From assembly GCA_013205605.1 (NCBI GenBank), contig JABMMK010000359.1, positions 1 to 8,006 of the forward strand: a stretch of 8,006 bases of DNA, written 5' to 3'. Made by a program: the position numbers and the translations under genes. Positions 7,663 through 8,006 of the stretch are shown here, in pieces (the stretch's first letter is position 1; each line of letters opens with the position of its first letter). The notes beneath the pieces were generated by a model. It ran no database searches, was not told the origin of the DNA, and saw nothing but the letters and a program-made list of their open reading frames with translations. Source of the DNA: Cytophagales bacterium. Lineage in GTDB: Bacteria > Bacteroidota > Bacteroidia > Cytophagales > Spirosomataceae.

Positions 7663-7935
7663 ATGAGTGAAAAAGATGAGTTGATCGTTTGCGATAGTCA
7701 TGGAGCAATTCTAAAAGAAGGGGATTCGGTTACGGTGATTAAAGATTTAAAAGTGAGGGGCTCATCGGGTATTATTAAAAGAGGCACGATGGTGAAACAT
7801 ATTCGTTTAACGGATAATACGGATGAAATTGAAGGCAAAGTAGAGAAATCTGTGATGGTATTGAGGACTGAGTTTTTAAAGAAAGCATCAGTTAATGAAT
7901 CGGGTAATTCCACTTCCATTTTATTTAGTGTTTAA
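7663..7935 (+). CDS. PhnA-domain protein (YjdM C-terminal domain only)
   Basis: A 90-residue protein matching the C-terminal SH3-like domain of E. coli PhnA/YjdM: DELIVCDSHGAILKEGDSVTV, then IKDLKVRGSSG and KRGTMVKHIRLTDN, ending LRTEFLKK. In E. coli this domain follows an N-terminal zinc ribbon with paired cysteines. Here the ribbon is absent and only C10 remains. Short forms like this occur in Bacteroidota, so it is probably a complete gene rather than a fragment. Despite the usual name 'alkylphosphonate utilization protein', the E. coli protein is not part of C-P lyase and its role is unknown. The tail after LKKA (about 15 residues, polar then hydrophobic) extends past the domain. It lies 41 bp after the radical SAM gene with an A-rich leader (GACAAAATG) and no Shine-Dalgarno sequence. 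Confidence 0.85.
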   Translation: MSEKDELIVCDSHGAILKEGDSVTVIKDLKVRGSSGIIKRGTMVKHIRLTDNTDEIEGKVEKSVMVLRTEFLKKASVNESGNSTSILFSV

Positions 7936-8006
7936 AAGTAAAAAAAAATTATCAAGGTCGAAACCCTAAATATTTCTACTTACACACTTTGGGGGATGGT
8001 GCCAAA

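Noticed and set aside
7980..8006. Minus-strand frame FGTIPQSV followed by TAA, as the end of a convergent gene
   Set aside because: Eight residues entering from the edge carry no recognisable signal; any frame could do this by chance.

Overview
The window looks like chromosomal DNA from a Bacteroidota bacterium, most likely of the Cytophagia type. The evidence is AT-rich coding sequence, no Shine-Dalgarno sequences before the starts (A-rich or T-rich leaders instead), one TAnnTTTG-type -7 box, and proteins that read as typical Bacteroidota members: a secreted S9 peptidase, a YgiQ radical SAM protein and a short PhnA. I would not name a genus from this sequence.

Left half (minus strand, read from right to left): a GT2 glycosyltransferase (3515-2526), a 107-bp gap, then the start of an ebo gene cluster. 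The ebo genes are eboA (2418-1633), eboB (1628-609, TatD-like metal-dependent hydrolase) and eboC (609-1, UbiA-type prenyltransferase, cut by the window edge). The three are packed with a 4-nt gap and a 1-nt TGATG overlap, so they form one transcription unit that continues off the left edge, where eboD, eboE and eboF would be expected. Related clusters are known from cyanobacteria (linked to moving the scytonemin precursor to the periplasm), eustigmatophyte plastids and scattered bacteria. The product in Bacteroidota is not established. The glycosyltransferase is clearly poorer in GC than the ebo genes and looks like a more recent arrival.

Right half (plus strand): across an 87-bp, roughly 14% GC divergent gap lie a secreted S9-family prolyl-oligopeptidase-like serine peptidase (3603-5729), a YgiQ-family radical SAM protein (5762-7621) and a small PhnA-domain protein without its zinc ribbon (7663-7935). 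These are tightly spaced (32 and 41 bp) and could be co-transcribed, although their functions do not obviously connect.

The most interesting content is the ebo cluster, a conserved but poorly understood small-molecule pathway. Smaller points are the TTG start of eboA with a perfect 11-bp inverted repeat upstream, an unusual N-terminal extension on EboB, and a possible leaderless start of the YgiQ gene. The last 71 bp (7936-8006) hold no gene I can support. I found no RNA genes, CRISPR arrays or intact insertion sequences.
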